64,000 nt of DNA from Streptomyces roseofulvus (lineage in GTDB: Bacteria > Actinomycetota > Actinomycetes > Streptomycetales > Streptomycetaceae), in NCBI RefSeq assembly GCF_039534915.1, contig NZ_BAAAWE010000001.1, positions 3,286,001-3,350,000 of the forward strand, given 5' to 3'. Every line of letters starts with the position of its first letter. Positions within the stretch are counted from its first letter, which is position 1. Made by a program: the position numbers and the translations under genes. Under the pieces are notes generated by a model. That model had not been told where the DNA came from. It searched no databases and saw only the letters and a program-made list of their open reading frames with translations. Positions 42,482-51,526 of the stretch are shown piece after piece.

Positions 42482-43681
42482 ATGGTTTCTGCGTACGCGG
42501 AACTGGAAGAGGGCATGCGCGCACGGCTGGGGGGCCGGGAGTGCCTCTACGTGCCGTCGTGCCGCCTCGGCCTCTACCTCGCGCTGCGCCACTGGTGCGC
42601 CCCCGGCGGCCGGGTGCTCATGTCGCCCGTCAACGACGACGTCATCTTCTTCGTGGTGCTCGCCGCAGGACTCCGGCCCGTCCAGGCACCGCTCGACCCG
42701 CGCGACGGCTCCCTCGACCCGGCGGCCGTCCCCGACTCCGTCTGGTCCGGGCTCTCCGCCGTCCTCACCACCAACCTGTACGGCAACCCCGACCCGGCAC
42801 CCGAGCTGCGCGCCCGCTGCGACCGGCTCGGCATCCCGCTCCTGGAGGACGCCGCCCACGCCATCGGCTCCGCCGTCGGCGGCCGCCCGGCCGGCGCCTG
42901 GGGCGACGCCTCCGTCTTCAGCCTCTCCAAGCACACCGGGGCCAAGACCGGCGGTTTCCTCAGCGTCGCCGACCCCGCGCTCCGCGACGGACTCGCCGCC
43001 GCCCGCGACGCCCTGCTCCGGCCGGCCCGGCTCGGCAAGGAACTCGCCTACCTGGCCCGCCCGTACGCCGAGGCCACCGCCCGCGGGCTGCGCCTCGCCC
43101 GCCCCGCGCACGCCGCCCTCCGCGCCCTCGGCCTGCACGAGCGGCCCGGGATCCGGATGCCGTTGCGCCCCGCCGAACTGGCCCGCGCCCTCGACGCCGC
43201 CCCCGCCCTCGACCCCTTCCACTCCTGGGTCCGGGTCGACATGCACGACTACCGGCTCCGCCCCGGCGCCGGCCGCCTGCACCGCACCCGCCGCAGGTTC
43301 GCCGCACTCGACACCGTCCTCGACGCCCACCGCGCCGGCACCGCCCGCCTCCTCGCCAGCGAGTACTCCGGCCAGGGCCTCCCCGCCGACGGCGCCGTCC
43401 CGCCGCTCTTCCGGGTACCGCTCCTGGTCGAGGACCGCGACGCCGCCGTCGCCGCCCTCGCCCGCCGCCGCATCACCGTCGGCTACCTGTACGACCCGCC
43501 CCTCGACACCTACGCCGGGGACGCCTTCACCGACCCCTCCCCCGCCCCGGCCGCCGCCGCCTGGTTCGCCCGGCACGCCCTGCCCGTCGACCCCCGCCGC
43601 GCCGACGAGGCGCTCGCCGCGCTGCGTGCCTCCGGCGCCCGGCCCGCCGTGCCCTCACCCGCCCTCGGCGGCGCCCGGTGA
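42482..43681 (+). CDS. DegT/DnrJ/EryC1/StrS-type PLP aminotransferase-like protein
   Basis: This 399-aa protein starts at ATG 42482. The fold-I PLP motifs VLTTNLYGNPDP, LLEDAAHAIGSAVGG and SVFSLSKHTGAKTGGFLS are present, with the candidate Schiff-base lysine in the SLSKHTGAKTGG segment. Enzymes of this family aminate keto-sugars bound to nucleotides. The C-terminal half is more divergent. It opens a polysaccharide cluster and overlaps the flippase gene by 4 nt. A sugar-amino-transferase role in making the exported glycan is likely. An acceptor-modifying role is the alternative. Confidence 0.8.
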   Translation: MVSAYAELEEGMRARLGGRECLYVPSCRLGLYLALRHWCAPGGRVLMSPVNDDVIFFVVLAAGLRPVQAPLDPRDGSLDPAAVPDSVWSGLSAVLTTNLYGNPDPAPELRARCDRLGIPLLEDAAHAIGSAVGGRPAGAWGDASVFSLSKHTGAKTGGFLSVADPALRDGLAAARDALLRPARLGKELAYLARPYAEATARGLRLARPAHAALRALGLHERPGIRMPLRPAELARALDAAPALDPFHSWVRVDMHDYRLRPGAGRLHRTRRRFAALDTVLDAHRAGTARLLASEYSGQGLPADGAVPPLFRVPLLVEDRDAAVAALARRRITVGYLYDPPLDTYAGDAFTDPSPAPAAAAWFARHALPVDPRRADEALAALRASGARPAVPSPALGGAR

Positions 43682-45798
43682 CCGAGACCGTACGGGCGCG
43701 GGGCGCCGACCCGGACGCCCCCGGGACGTCCGGCGCCGGGGCCTCCGAGGCCAAGGGCGGCAAGGACTCCGGCGACGACTCGCTCTTCCGCAACGCCTAC
43801 GCCCTCATGCTCTCCACCGGCGTCTCCGCCGCCCTCGGTCTCGGCTTCTGGCTGGTCGCCGCCCGCTACTACACGGAGGACGCGGTCGGCCAGGGCTCGG
43901 CCGCCATCGCCGCCCAGCGGATGCTCGCCTCCATCACCGCCACCACCCTCTCCGGTGCCGTCGTCCGCTACGTCCCCCGGGCCGGCCGCGCCACCGGCCC
44001 GCTCGTCGCCCGCCTCTACCTGCTCAGCACGGTGGTGGTGGCCGCCGCCTCCGGGATCTTCCTGCTCACCCTGGACTGGTGGGGACCCTCGTACGCCCCG
44101 CTCGGCACCCTCTCCGCCGGGATCTTCTTCACCCTGTCCTCCGTCGGCTGGGCGCTGCTCACCCTCCAGGACGGCGTCCTCACCGGACTGCGCAAGGCCT
44201 TCTGGGTGCCGGTCGGCAACACCGTCTTCTCCGCCGGCAAGCTCGTCCTGCTGGTCGCCCTCGCCGCCGCCCTGCCCGTCCTCGGCGTCTTCGTCTCCTG
44301 GGCGGCGGCGATCGCGCTCTCCACGATCCCGCTGGCCTGGCTGGTCTTCCGCCGGCTCATCCCGGAGCAGGCCCGCGCCGACCGGGACCGCGAGCCGCCC
44401 ACGTACCGCGAGATCGGCCGCTTCGTCGCCGGGGACGCCGTCGGCGCCTTCTTCAGCCTGCTCATGATCAGCCTGCTGCCGGTGATGGTCGCCGTCCGCT
44501 TCGACGCCGCCCACAACGCCTTCTTCTACACGGCCTACACCGTCGGCGGCACCATGGAGTTCATGGCCATCAACATGGCCTCCTCGCTCACCGCGCACGC
44601 CTCCCACAGCCCCGAGTCCCTCGCCGAGGGCGTCCGCGGCGCGCTGCGCCGGATGGTGCTGCTGCTCGTCCCGGTCGTCCTCGTCCTGGTCCTCTTCGCC
44701 CCGCTGATCCTCGCCCCCTTCGGCCAGGGCTACACCGACAACGGCTCGACGGTGCTGCGGCTGCTCGCCGCCGGGGCGCTCCCCCGCGTCGCGGTCGAGC
44801 TGTACATCGGGGTGCTCCGCGTCCAGGGCCGCACCGGGATGCTCGCCGCCGTCCAGGGCGGCATGTGCGTGCTCGTCCTGGGCAGCGCGGCCGTCCTCCT
44901 CGGCCCGTACGGCATCAGCGGGGCCGGGATGGCGGTGCTCGGCGGGATGACCGTGATGGCCGTCGCCTGCGCCCCGGGGCTGCGGGCGGTCCTCCGGGGC
45001 CGGGCGCCGGAGCGCGAGCCGGAGCCGGCCGCGCCGGAGAGCTCCCCCGCGCCGGAGGACTGGGGGTCCCCCCTGGTCGAAGACCTCGGAGGAGGCACCA
45101 GCTGGGCGCGGCAGAACGCCTATCTGCGCACCACGGCCGCGCACGACACGGTGACGCCCGCGTTCGGCATCCCGGTGTACGTGCCCCGGCCGCGCGCGCC
45201 CGAGCCCGCCCCGGTACGCCGGGAACCGCCGCCGGCTCCGGGCCGGGACCGGTGGCGGCCGGTCCTGTGGGCGCTGCTCGGGGCGGCGGCGGTGGCGTTC
45301 TGGCTGCCGCTGGCCGTCGCCGAGCCGCTGGACGTGGCCCGGCTGTCCGGCACCGGGCTGCTGTCCGCGCTGCCGGCGCCGACCCTGGCGGCGGCCGGCG
45401 CGCTGGTCGCGCTCCAGGGCACGGCGGTCGGCCTGCGCGCGTTCCGTGCCGGCTTCGCCGGCGCCGTCGTCGCGGCCACCTTCCTCGCCCTGCACACCGC
45501 GCCGCCGCTGCTCGGCCTGCTGCCGCCGGTGGCCGCGGGGCCGGGCGCCGAGCTGCTGGGCCCGGGCGCGGCCGGCTGGGTGGCGCCGGTGGCGGCACAG
45601 GTCCTGTGCCTGCTGCTGGCGGCGGCGCTGCTGCGGGTGCTGGGGGCCGGCGGGCGGACCACCGCCGGGGTGGTGTGGGTGCTGGTCTGGGCGGGCTGGG
45701 CGGGGCAGCAGTCCGTCGCCGCCGCCCCGCTGCCGCTGCTGCTCGGCCTGGCCGGGATCACGATGGCGGCGTACGCGATCCGGGGTCTGCGCTCCTGA
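43678..45798 (+). CDS. MOP-superfamily polysaccharide flippase with extra C-terminal membrane region
   Basis: This 706-aa protein starts at GTG 43678. Residues ~35-440 carry about twelve hydrophobic helices (RNAYALMLSTGVSAALGLGF first), with the Wzx/MATE-like layout. A cytosolic Pro/Glu-rich linker (about 445-525) contains the peptide DWGSPLVEDLGGGTSW, encoded by a repeat-like insertion at 45061-45111. About six more hydrophobic helices follow (530-706), longer than usual Wzx proteins. It probably flips lipid-linked repeat units. It converges with the GH26 gene after only 6 nt. Confidence 0.85.
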   Translation: MTETVRARGADPDAPGTSGAGASEAKGGKDSGDDSLFRNAYALMLSTGVSAALGLGFWLVAARYYTEDAVGQGSAAIAAQRMLASITATTLSGAVVRYVPRAGRATGPLVARLYLLSTVVVAAASGIFLLTLDWWGPSYAPLGTLSAGIFFTLSSVGWALLTLQDGVLTGLRKAFWVPVGNTVFSAGKLVLLVALAAALPVLGVFVSWAAAIALSTIPLAWLVFRRLIPEQARADRDREPPTYREIGRFVAGDAVGAFFSLLMISLLPVMVAVRFDAAHNAFFYTAYTVGGTMEFMAINMASSLTAHASHSPESLAEGVRGALRRMVLLLVPVVLVLVLFAPLILAPFGQGYTDNGSTVLRLLAAGALPRVAVELYIGVLRVQGRTGMLAAVQGGMCVLVLGSAAVLLGPYGISGAGMAVLGGMTVMAVACAPGLRAVLRGRAPEREPEPAAPESSPAPEDWGSPLVEDLGGGTSWARQNAYLRTTAAHDTVTPAFGIPVYVPRPRAPEPAPVRREPPPAPGRDRWRPVLWALLGAAAVAFWLPLAVAEPLDVARLSGTGLLSALPAPTLAAAGALVALQGTAVGLRAFRAGFAGAVVAATFLALHTAPPLLGLLPPVAAGPGAELLGPGAAGWVAPVAAQVLCLLLAAALLRVLGAGGRTTAGVVWVLVWAGWAGQQSVAAAPLPLLLGLAGITMAAYAIRGLRS

Positions 45799-45804
45799 CG
45801 GCGG

Positions 45805-46866
45805 TCACCGTCGCGGCAGGGGCTGCCGGAAGTACGGGTCCTGGCCGGCGGTCCGGTACCCCTGGAGTCCCGGGCCCGCGTCGACGGTCAGGTCGCAGCC
45901 GGGGCCGGGCACGGCCCGGTTCCAGTGGACGTACGCCTTCGCCTCCGGGAGCGTGGGGGCGACCTCGGGGATCCGCGCGTACCAGTCGCGCTGGCGGTCG
46001 GGGCGCTCCGGGTCGGGCGCGGTGGCGAACTCGGCCAGCATGACGGGCTTCCGGCCGGAGATGTTCGCACGGAGCCAGTCGTAGGTGGGGCGCTGGCTGG
46101 CGTCGAAGTCGCGCCAGGTGTCGGTGCCGTGGCAGCGGTAGTAGTTGTACTGGTCCATGCCGATCCAGTCGACGTACCGGTCGCCGGGGTAGAGCCGCTT
46201 CATCTCGTCGGCCATGCCGAGGTAGCCGGAGACGGTCCACACCCAGACGACGTTGTCGGCGCCCAGCAGCCGGAAGCGGTCGTGGAGGTGCCGGTAGGCG
46301 GCGACGTACTCGGCGGGGGTGCCGGCGCCCTCCTTGATCCGGGCGTCGACCTCCTGGTCGAAGGAGAGGAAGACCCGTTTGCCGTACGCCTTGATGCGGC
46401 GGATCTGCGGGTCGACGATCTCGGCGTCGTAGCGGCCGGAGGCGATGTTCTTCCAGCCGAGCTGGGTCTCGGTCCAGCCGGCGTGGTGGGGTTCCTTCCA
46501 GACGGTGGACTCCCAGGCGAGCATCAGCAGCCGGTCGCGGCCGAGTTCGCGTTCGTCGTCGGTGAGGAGGGTGCCGTCGAGTTCGTTGCCCGACATGTCG
46601 TGGTACGTGTACACGAGGTCGAGCCTGCGGCCGATCTTGCGCTCGAAGGCGTACACCGGCCGGGTGAGCGAACCGTCCTGGTCGTAGGGGAGGTACGCGC
46701 CCCACCAGGCCCCGCAGGGGGAGACGAGCCGGGAGTCGGCGGCGCAGCGGTCGCCGCCCTCGGCGACCGTGGCCCACACCCCTATCCCGGCGGTCAGCGC
46801 GCCGACGGCGGCGAGGGCGACGGCGAGCCGTCCGGCGGCCGAGCCGCGGGCGTGCCGGCCGGTCAC
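45805..46866 (-). CDS. Glycoside hydrolase family 26-like secreted enzyme
   Basis: This 353-aa protein starts at GTG 46866 (GTGA overlap). A signal or anchor helix (AVALAAVGALTAGIGVWATV) leads to a (beta/alpha)8-type domain: GAWWGAYLPYDQDG, VYTYHDMSG, FLSFDQEVDAR with the candidate acid/base glutamate, WVWTVSGY, YVDWIGMDQYNYYRC and the nucleophile strand PVMLAEFATAPD. GH26 enzymes are mainly beta-mannanases. Here it would trim or degrade an extracellular glycan. It is the last gene of a minus-strand run with two membrane proteins, pointing to processing of the polymer made by the cluster. Confidence 0.82.
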   Translation of the reverse strand: MTGRHARGSAAGRLAVALAAVGALTAGIGVWATVAEGGDRCAADSRLVSPCGAWWGAYLPYDQDGSLTRPVYAFERKIGRRLDLVYTYHDMSGNELDGTLLTDDERELGRDRLLMLAWESTVWKEPHHAGWTETQLGWKNIASGRYDAEIVDPQIRRIKAYGKRVFLSFDQEVDARIKEGAGTPAEYVAAYRHLHDRFRLLGADNVVWVWTVSGYLGMADEMKRLYPGDRYVDWIGMDQYNYYRCHGTDTWRDFDASQRPTYDWLRANISGRKPVMLAEFATAPDPERPDRQRDWYARIPEVAPTLPEAKAYVHWNRAVPGPGCDLTVDAGPGLQGYRTAGQDPYFRQPLPRR

Positions 46867-47285
46867 CGGCCCCCACCGGGCCCTCGCTCACGGGACAGGA
46901 AGGATTCGGCGCCGTCGGGTTCGACGGCGCCTCTGGTGGCGGCGGGCAGCGGCAGGCCGGGGAGGAGGGCGGCGGCCGTGGTGAGGACGGCGAGCGGGAC
47001 GAGGAAGGCGGGCACGGAGAAACCTCCGATCAGGAAGAGGACGGTGGCGGTGAGCGCGGCGAGCGCGAGGCTGAGCGGGGCCGCGAGGGCGAACGCCTCC
47101 AGGCGGGCGCCGGGCCGCAGTCCGCGCGGCTGGGGGTGGAGCAGGGCCAGGCCGGGCCCGAGGCAGACGAAGAGGAGGACGGGCGGCCAGCGGAGCACGG
47201 AGCCGTCGGGGAGCAGGGTCGCCGCGAGGGCGACCCAGCCGGAGGAGGCGACGGCGGCCCGGGCCCGGTGCGAGGGCGTGGTCAT
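46863..47285 (-). CDS. Small multi-pass membrane protein, unknown function
   Basis: This 140-aa protein starts at ATG 47285 in an ATGA overlap with the large membrane protein upstream. Hydrophobic helices include SSGWVALAATLLPDG, WPPVLLFVCLGPGLALL, FALAAPLSLALAALTATVLFLIGG and FLVPLAVLTTAAALLPG. It has a short polar C-terminus. No known domain is recognised. It is coupled on both sides (large membrane protein, then GH26) and is probably a subunit or accessory of the glycan machinery. Confidence 0.75.
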   Translation of the reverse strand: MTTPSHRARAAVASSGWVALAATLLPDGSVLRWPPVLLFVCLGPGLALLHPQPRGLRPGARLEAFALAAPLSLALAALTATVLFLIGGFSVPAFLVPLAVLTTAAALLPGLPLPAATRGAVEPDGAESFLSRERGPGGGR

Positions 47286-49234
47286 GAGGCACCGCCCGGG
47301 GTGGTGGTCGACGGGGTGTAGGCGAGGACGATCCCGTACGGGTGCTCCTCGACGGTCCTGAACAGCGGGGACTCCTTGAGCCGGTCGCGGAGTGCGGTGA
47401 AGCCGCCGGGCGGCAGCAGCCCCTCGCCGGCGGTGTAGATGTCCTGGGTGCGGGTGAGGACGACGTGCGCGGTGGTTCCGGGCGGGATGCGGTCGGCGAG
47501 GTAGCGGGCCGGGTCGGCGAGCATCCGTTCGTTCTCCGGGAGTTCCTGCTCGGCGAAGAACCAGTGCTCGACCTCGTCGTACCGGTGCAGCGCCTGCGGG
47601 AAGGAGCCGGAGGTGGCGAGGAGCAGCCCGCCCTCGGGCAGCCGGTCGATGGCACGGGTGACCAGCGCGGACTCGGCGGGCGGGGTGTAGTACATGGCGT
47701 CCTTGCCGTAGTACGCGGGCAGGAAGCCGGCGGTCAGGGCGAGCAGGACGGCCGGCAGGGCGACGGCGGCGGCCCGGCGGCGGACGACCGCCCCTCTGCT
47801 GCGGCGGGCGCCGCCGGCGGCGGGCACCAGCGCGGCGGCGGCGAAGAACGCGGCCCCGGGCAGTCCGAAGAGGTAGACCCGGAAGAGCATCTCGCCGCCG
47901 TAGTCGTTGACCGCGAAGAGCGGAACGGGGGCGGCCGAGGCGAGCAGCAGCGGGAGCGCGCCGCGGGTGAGCCGGCGGCGGGCGAGGACGGCGATCCCGG
48001 CGCACAGGACGACGGCGAGGGCCATGGCGATGCCGGCCTTGCCGGCGAGCTCGGGCCCGGGTCCGGTGAGCTGTCCGGTGTATCCGGCGCGGGAGTTCTG
48101 GGTGAGCCGGCCGAGGGACTCCTTGAGGGTGCCCAGGGTCTCCATGAAGAGCGGGCGGCCCATGGTGAGGTCCCAGGCGAGCATGATCAGGCCGGCGACG
48201 GCGAGCAGGCCGAGGTTGCGGTAGCGGCGGGTGAGGCAGAGGGCGGCCAGGACCACGCAGAGCATCACCGGCGTGAGCTGGTGGACCGCGTTCACCGCCA
48301 GGATCAGCGGGGACAGGATCAGCACGCCGACGGCCCGCTGCCGGGTGGTCGTGGCCGGCGGCACGGAGGCCGCGGCCGGGTCGAGCGCCGTCCGGTCGCG
48401 CAGCCGTCCGGCGCTGCCGGGCCGGACGAAGTGGCGCAGGACGACGGTGAGCACGGTCAGGTGGAGGACGTAGGCGAGGCCCTGCGGGGCGAGGTAGTCC
48501 TGGCCGACCCAGTTGGCGAGCTGGAAGATCCAGACGGCGGTCCAGACGAGCCGCCAGTCCTCGGTGAAGGTGCGGTAGAGCAGCACCAGCACCGGGAGGA
48601 GGATCAGGCCGAGGACGATGGGCGCCCAGTTGAGGTAGACGGCGGTGGACTCGACGCCGAAGGCGCGGACGAGCGCCGCGTTGAGGGTGAAGAAGCCGGG
48701 CCACTGGTCGTAGGCCGACATGTTGCCGGACAGGGCGGCGCCCGGGCGGAGTTCGCCCGCGCCGAGGATCGTGTTGACGACGGCGTCGTGCTTGGACGCC
48801 CACGGGTAGCGCACCGAGTCGTAGAGGACGGCGGGCGCCGCCTTGAGGGCGACGAGGAGGGCGACGCAGTAGACGAGCGGCCAGCCCGGCGAGGTGCCGG
48901 CGCGGCGCAGCGCCACCAGGAACCCGGCGGTGAGGACGACGAGCGAGGCGTAGAAGGGCACGGGCAGCCGGTCGAGGAGCCCGAAGTCGTCCATGGAGCG
49001 GAAGTCGACCAGGGGCAGCGACACCCCCCACAGGCCGAGGCCGACGACCAGCAGGGCCGGGGTCAGCCAGGTGAGGGCGGAGGCGGCGGGGGCACGGCGG
49101 GGGCGGGGCACGGGCGCCCCGCCGGTCCCGTCGGCCCTTTCGGCCCGGGGTCCGGTCTCCCGGTCGGGGGCGGCGGGTCGGCCGGGCACGGCCCCCTCGC
49201 CCACCGGTGCCGGCTCCTGGTGGTGCTGTCGCAC
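47282..49234 (-). CDS. Large multi-pass membrane protein, possible polymerase/GT-C glycosyltransferase
   Basis: This 650-aa protein starts at GTG 49234, chosen for GGGGGGAG eight nt upstream. A Pro/Arg-rich cytosolic N-terminus (about 50 residues) precedes at least ten hydrophobic helices (first WLTPALLVVGLGLWGVSLPL). A loop with LVDFRSMDDFGLLDRLP carries acidic residues of the sort seen in GT-C enzymes, and ALSGNMSAYDQWPGFFTLNAAL follows. A C-terminal extracytoplasmic domain (SALVTRAIDRLPEGGLLLATSG and onward) ends the protein. The topology resembles oligosaccharide polymerases or lipid-sugar-dependent glycosyltransferases. No family was confirmed. Confidence 0.75.
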   Translation of the reverse strand: MRQHHQEPAPVGEGAVPGRPAAPDRETGPRAERADGTGGAPVPRPRRAPAASALTWLTPALLVVGLGLWGVSLPLVDFRSMDDFGLLDRLPVPFYASLVVLTAGFLVALRRAGTSPGWPLVYCVALLVALKAAPAVLYDSVRYPWASKHDAVVNTILGAGELRPGAALSGNMSAYDQWPGFFTLNAALVRAFGVESTAVYLNWAPIVLGLILLPVLVLLYRTFTEDWRLVWTAVWIFQLANWVGQDYLAPQGLAYVLHLTVLTVVLRHFVRPGSAGRLRDRTALDPAAASVPPATTTRQRAVGVLILSPLILAVNAVHQLTPVMLCVVLAALCLTRRYRNLGLLAVAGLIMLAWDLTMGRPLFMETLGTLKESLGRLTQNSRAGYTGQLTGPGPELAGKAGIAMALAVVLCAGIAVLARRRLTRGALPLLLASAAPVPLFAVNDYGGEMLFRVYLFGLPGAAFFAAAALVPAAGGARRSRGAVVRRRAAAVALPAVLLALTAGFLPAYYGKDAMYYTPPAESALVTRAIDRLPEGGLLLATSGSFPQALHRYDEVEHWFFAEQELPENERMLADPARYLADRIPPGTTAHVVLTRTQDIYTAGEGLLPPGGFTALRDRLKESPLFRTVEEHPYGIVLAYTPSTTTPGGAS

Positions 49235-49347
49235 GTCGCGTTCTCCCCCCACGGTCCCTCGGACGAAGCAAGGGAACGTACTGCGGTTCTGTCCTGGTAC
49301 ACAACTCCCGTCTCGTGTACGGGCTTTGTCGATCTTGTCGGGTTCGT

Positions 49348-50157
49348 TCAGCCGGCGAACTCCGGCCCCTTCACCAGGGCTCTGGCCCTGCGGTAGAGCC
49401 GCCAGCCGACGGTGGGCAGCGAGTCGGGGTAGGGGGCGGACCGGGCGCCCGTGCCCTCCATCCACGCCTCCACGTCGGCGGCGGTGTGGTCCCGGCGGAC
49501 GATGAGCCGGGCGATCCGGAACAGCTCGTCGGTCTCGGAGCTGAGCGCGTGCCGGACGGCGACGGCCGAGGCGTATCCGGCGGCCTGCGCGGCCCGGCGG
49601 ACGGCGGGGCTGTTGTAGCCGTGCGGATAGGCGAGGTGGCGCACCTCGTGGCCGAGGACGTCCTCCAGCTCCGCCTTGGAGTCGCGCAGTTCGCTCCGGA
49701 GCGCGGCCGGGCGGAGGGTGTCGAGCTGGGGGTGGCTGACCGTGTGGCCGCCGACCTCCATCCCGTACTCCTCCAGGCGGGGGGCCTGCGCCAGGGTCAT
49801 CATCGGCGCGGGCGGCAGCAGGCAGGGCCGGCCGGGGGCGAGCGCGCCCGTGGTCAGGTACGCGGTGGCGGGCAGCGACCGGCGGGCGAGTGCCTCGGCG
49901 GTCGGGCCGGCGAGGTCGGCGAAGCCGTCGTCGAAGGTGAGGACGACGGGCCGGGGCGGCAACGGGGTGCCGGCGGCGAGGTGCCCGACGAGCGCGCCGA
50001 CGGTCAGCGGGGTGCGGCCGCTGCCGGTGATCGCGTCGAGGTGCGCGGCGAACTGGCGGGGGGTGACGGTGAATTCCGCGATCCAGCCGGGCGGGTCGTC
50101 CATCACCGGGTGGTAGAGGAGGACCGGGATGCGGGTGGCGGGGGGCGCGCCGCTCAT
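49348..50157 (-). CDS. Polysaccharide deacetylase (CE4/NodB domain)
   Basis: This 269-aa protein starts at ATG 50157 in an ATGA overlap. CE4 motifs are VVLTFDDGFADL (catalytic Asp and metal Asp), GGHTVSHPQLD (metal histidines) and HLAYPHGYNSP. It would remove N- or O-acetyl groups from a glycan. No signal peptide is evident (SGAPPATRIPVLLYHPV at the start), so it may act on cytosolic lipid-linked intermediates, or the start may differ. It is translationally coupled to the glycosyltransferase upstream. Confidence 0.9.
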   Translation of the reverse strand: MSGAPPATRIPVLLYHPVMDDPPGWIAEFTVTPRQFAAHLDAITGSGRTPLTVGALVGHLAAGTPLPPRPVVLTFDDGFADLAGPTAEALARRSLPATAYLTTGALAPGRPCLLPPAPMMTLAQAPRLEEYGMEVGGHTVSHPQLDTLRPAALRSELRDSKAELEDVLGHEVRHLAYPHGYNSPAVRRAAQAAGYASAVAVRHALSSETDELFRIARLIVRRDHTAADVEAWMEGTGARSAPYPDSLPTVGWRLYRRARALVKGPEFAG

Positions 50158-51425
50158 CGGAAGGCTCCGTTCATCCGCGCCTTGAGGTAGCCCAGCGGGC
50201 CGTAGAGCATGCCGCGCCGCTCCAGGCGGGAGAGGGAGGCCGGCCAGGGGTGGCTGTGGGTGCCGTGCTGACCGGGGGCGTGCCCCTGCTGGTCTCCCCC
50301 GCCGCGCTCGGCGGTCATGGCCCGGGCGTGCGCGAGGCCGCGCGGCACCCGGGCGAGGAGGGCGGGCAGCAGGGCGGGGCGGCGGACCAGGGTGGCGGTG
50401 AGGTACGCGGTGAGGCCGGCGCCGTAGCCGTACGCCTGGTTCCGCAGGTCCTGCCAGGTCTCGCGGTGGTGGTGCCAGACGAGGGCGTCCGGCGTGTAGC
50501 GGAGCCGGTGTCCGGCGGCGAGGACGGCGACGAAGGCGTACAGGTCGTCGCCGCCCTTCGCCGGGGTCCCGGTGCCGGTGGCCGGGTCGAAGCCGCCCGC
50601 GCGGCGGAGCGCGGAGGCCCGGAAGGCCATGTTGGCGCCGGAGCCGAAGCTGCCCGCCGTGAACGGGAACAGCGGCTCGTCGGCGGGCGGCCGCGCCGGG
50701 TCGTACAGGCGGGGCGCGAAGCCCTTGGCGAAGCCGCCGTGGGACTCCAGGAGGATCTGGGCGGGGGTGGTGAGCCGGGCGGGCAGGATGAGGCCGGTGA
50801 CGCAGCCGAGGCCCGGGTCGGCGGCGAAGGGCGCCGCGAGCGCGCTCAGCCAGCGCGGGTCGGCGATCACGTCGTCGTCGGTGAAGGCCAGGATCTCGCC
50901 GCGGGCGGCGGCGACCCCGGCGTTGTGCGCGGTGGCGAGCCCGGGCCGGTCCTCGCGCACGTACCGGACGCGGCCCGCGTACCGCTCCGTGACCAGGTCG
51001 TGGGTGGCGGAGGTGCGGGGCGCGTTGTCGACGACGATCAGCTCGTGGTCCGGGTGGTCCTGGGCGAGCAGCGAGTCGAGCGCGCGGGCGAGGGAGGCGG
51101 GCCGCTCGCGGGTGGCGACGACGACGGAGGCGGGGGGCGTCCGGGAGGGTGCGGGTGTCCGTTCCGCCGCCGCGAGTCGCTCCGCGGCGGTGCCAGGGCC
51201 GGTGTCCGTCAGCCGCTTCGCCGCGAGGGCGGCCAGGACCTCGGCCGGGTCCTCGCCCGGCTCGTAGCGGCCGAGGACCGTGGCCGCGGGGCGGCCGTCC
51301 ACGCGGACGAGGGCGTAGACGTCGCCGGGGACGGGCTGCTCCGCGCCGGGCGCGGGACGGAGCGTCGGGGCGGGCCCGCCGAGGTCCAGCTCGGCCACCG
51401 AGATCGCGGGTTGCTTCTGGTTCAA
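50154..51425 (-). CDS. Family 2 glycosyltransferase
   Basis: A TTG start at 51425 is proposed, with GGGGGA five nt upstream. The next in-frame start (GTG in SVAELDLGG) lacks such a site. The 423-aa protein has an N-terminal region of about 100 residues with YALVRVDGRPAATVLGRYEP, then a GT-A domain: ASVVVATRERPASLARALDSL, DxD motif AFTDDDVIADPRW, GSGANMAFRASALRRAGGFD and a late GGDDLYAFVAVLAAGHRL. It ends with amphipathic segments. It would add a sugar to the cluster's growing glycan. Donor unknown. Confidence 0.87.
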   Translation of the reverse strand: MNQKQPAISVAELDLGGPAPTLRPAPGAEQPVPGDVYALVRVDGRPAATVLGRYEPGEDPAEVLAALAAKRLTDTGPGTAAERLAAAERTPAPSRTPPASVVVATRERPASLARALDSLLAQDHPDHELIVVDNAPRTSATHDLVTERYAGRVRYVREDRPGLATAHNAGVAAARGEILAFTDDDVIADPRWLSALAAPFAADPGLGCVTGLILPARLTTPAQILLESHGGFAKGFAPRLYDPARPPADEPLFPFTAGSFGSGANMAFRASALRRAGGFDPATGTGTPAKGGDDLYAFVAVLAAGHRLRYTPDALVWHHHRETWQDLRNQAYGYGAGLTAYLTATLVRRPALLPALLARVPRGLAHARAMTAERGGGDQQGHAPGQHGTHSHPWPASLSRLERRGMLYGPLGYLKARMNGAFR

Positions 51426-51467
51426 CGGGGTCCCCCAGGGACGTACGGTTCGTGTCCGGGTGCGGGC

Positions 51468-51520
51468 CGGCGGGCGGTTGCGCCCGCCCGTCCCGCCTTG
51501 CGGGACCTGCCCACGACCAC
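51468..51520. repeat. Tandem hairpins in the gap between two minus-strand glycan genes
   Basis: GGCGGGCG-GTT-GCGCCCGCC and GTCCCGC-CTT-GCGGGAC lie back to back, followed by TGCCCACGAC. Read on the minus strand, the GTGGGCA core recalls the strings near 5290 and 55412. The block probably attenuates or partially terminates transcription between the acyltransferase gene and the glycosyltransferase gene. Confidence 0.55.
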
Positions 51521-51526
51521 CACGCG

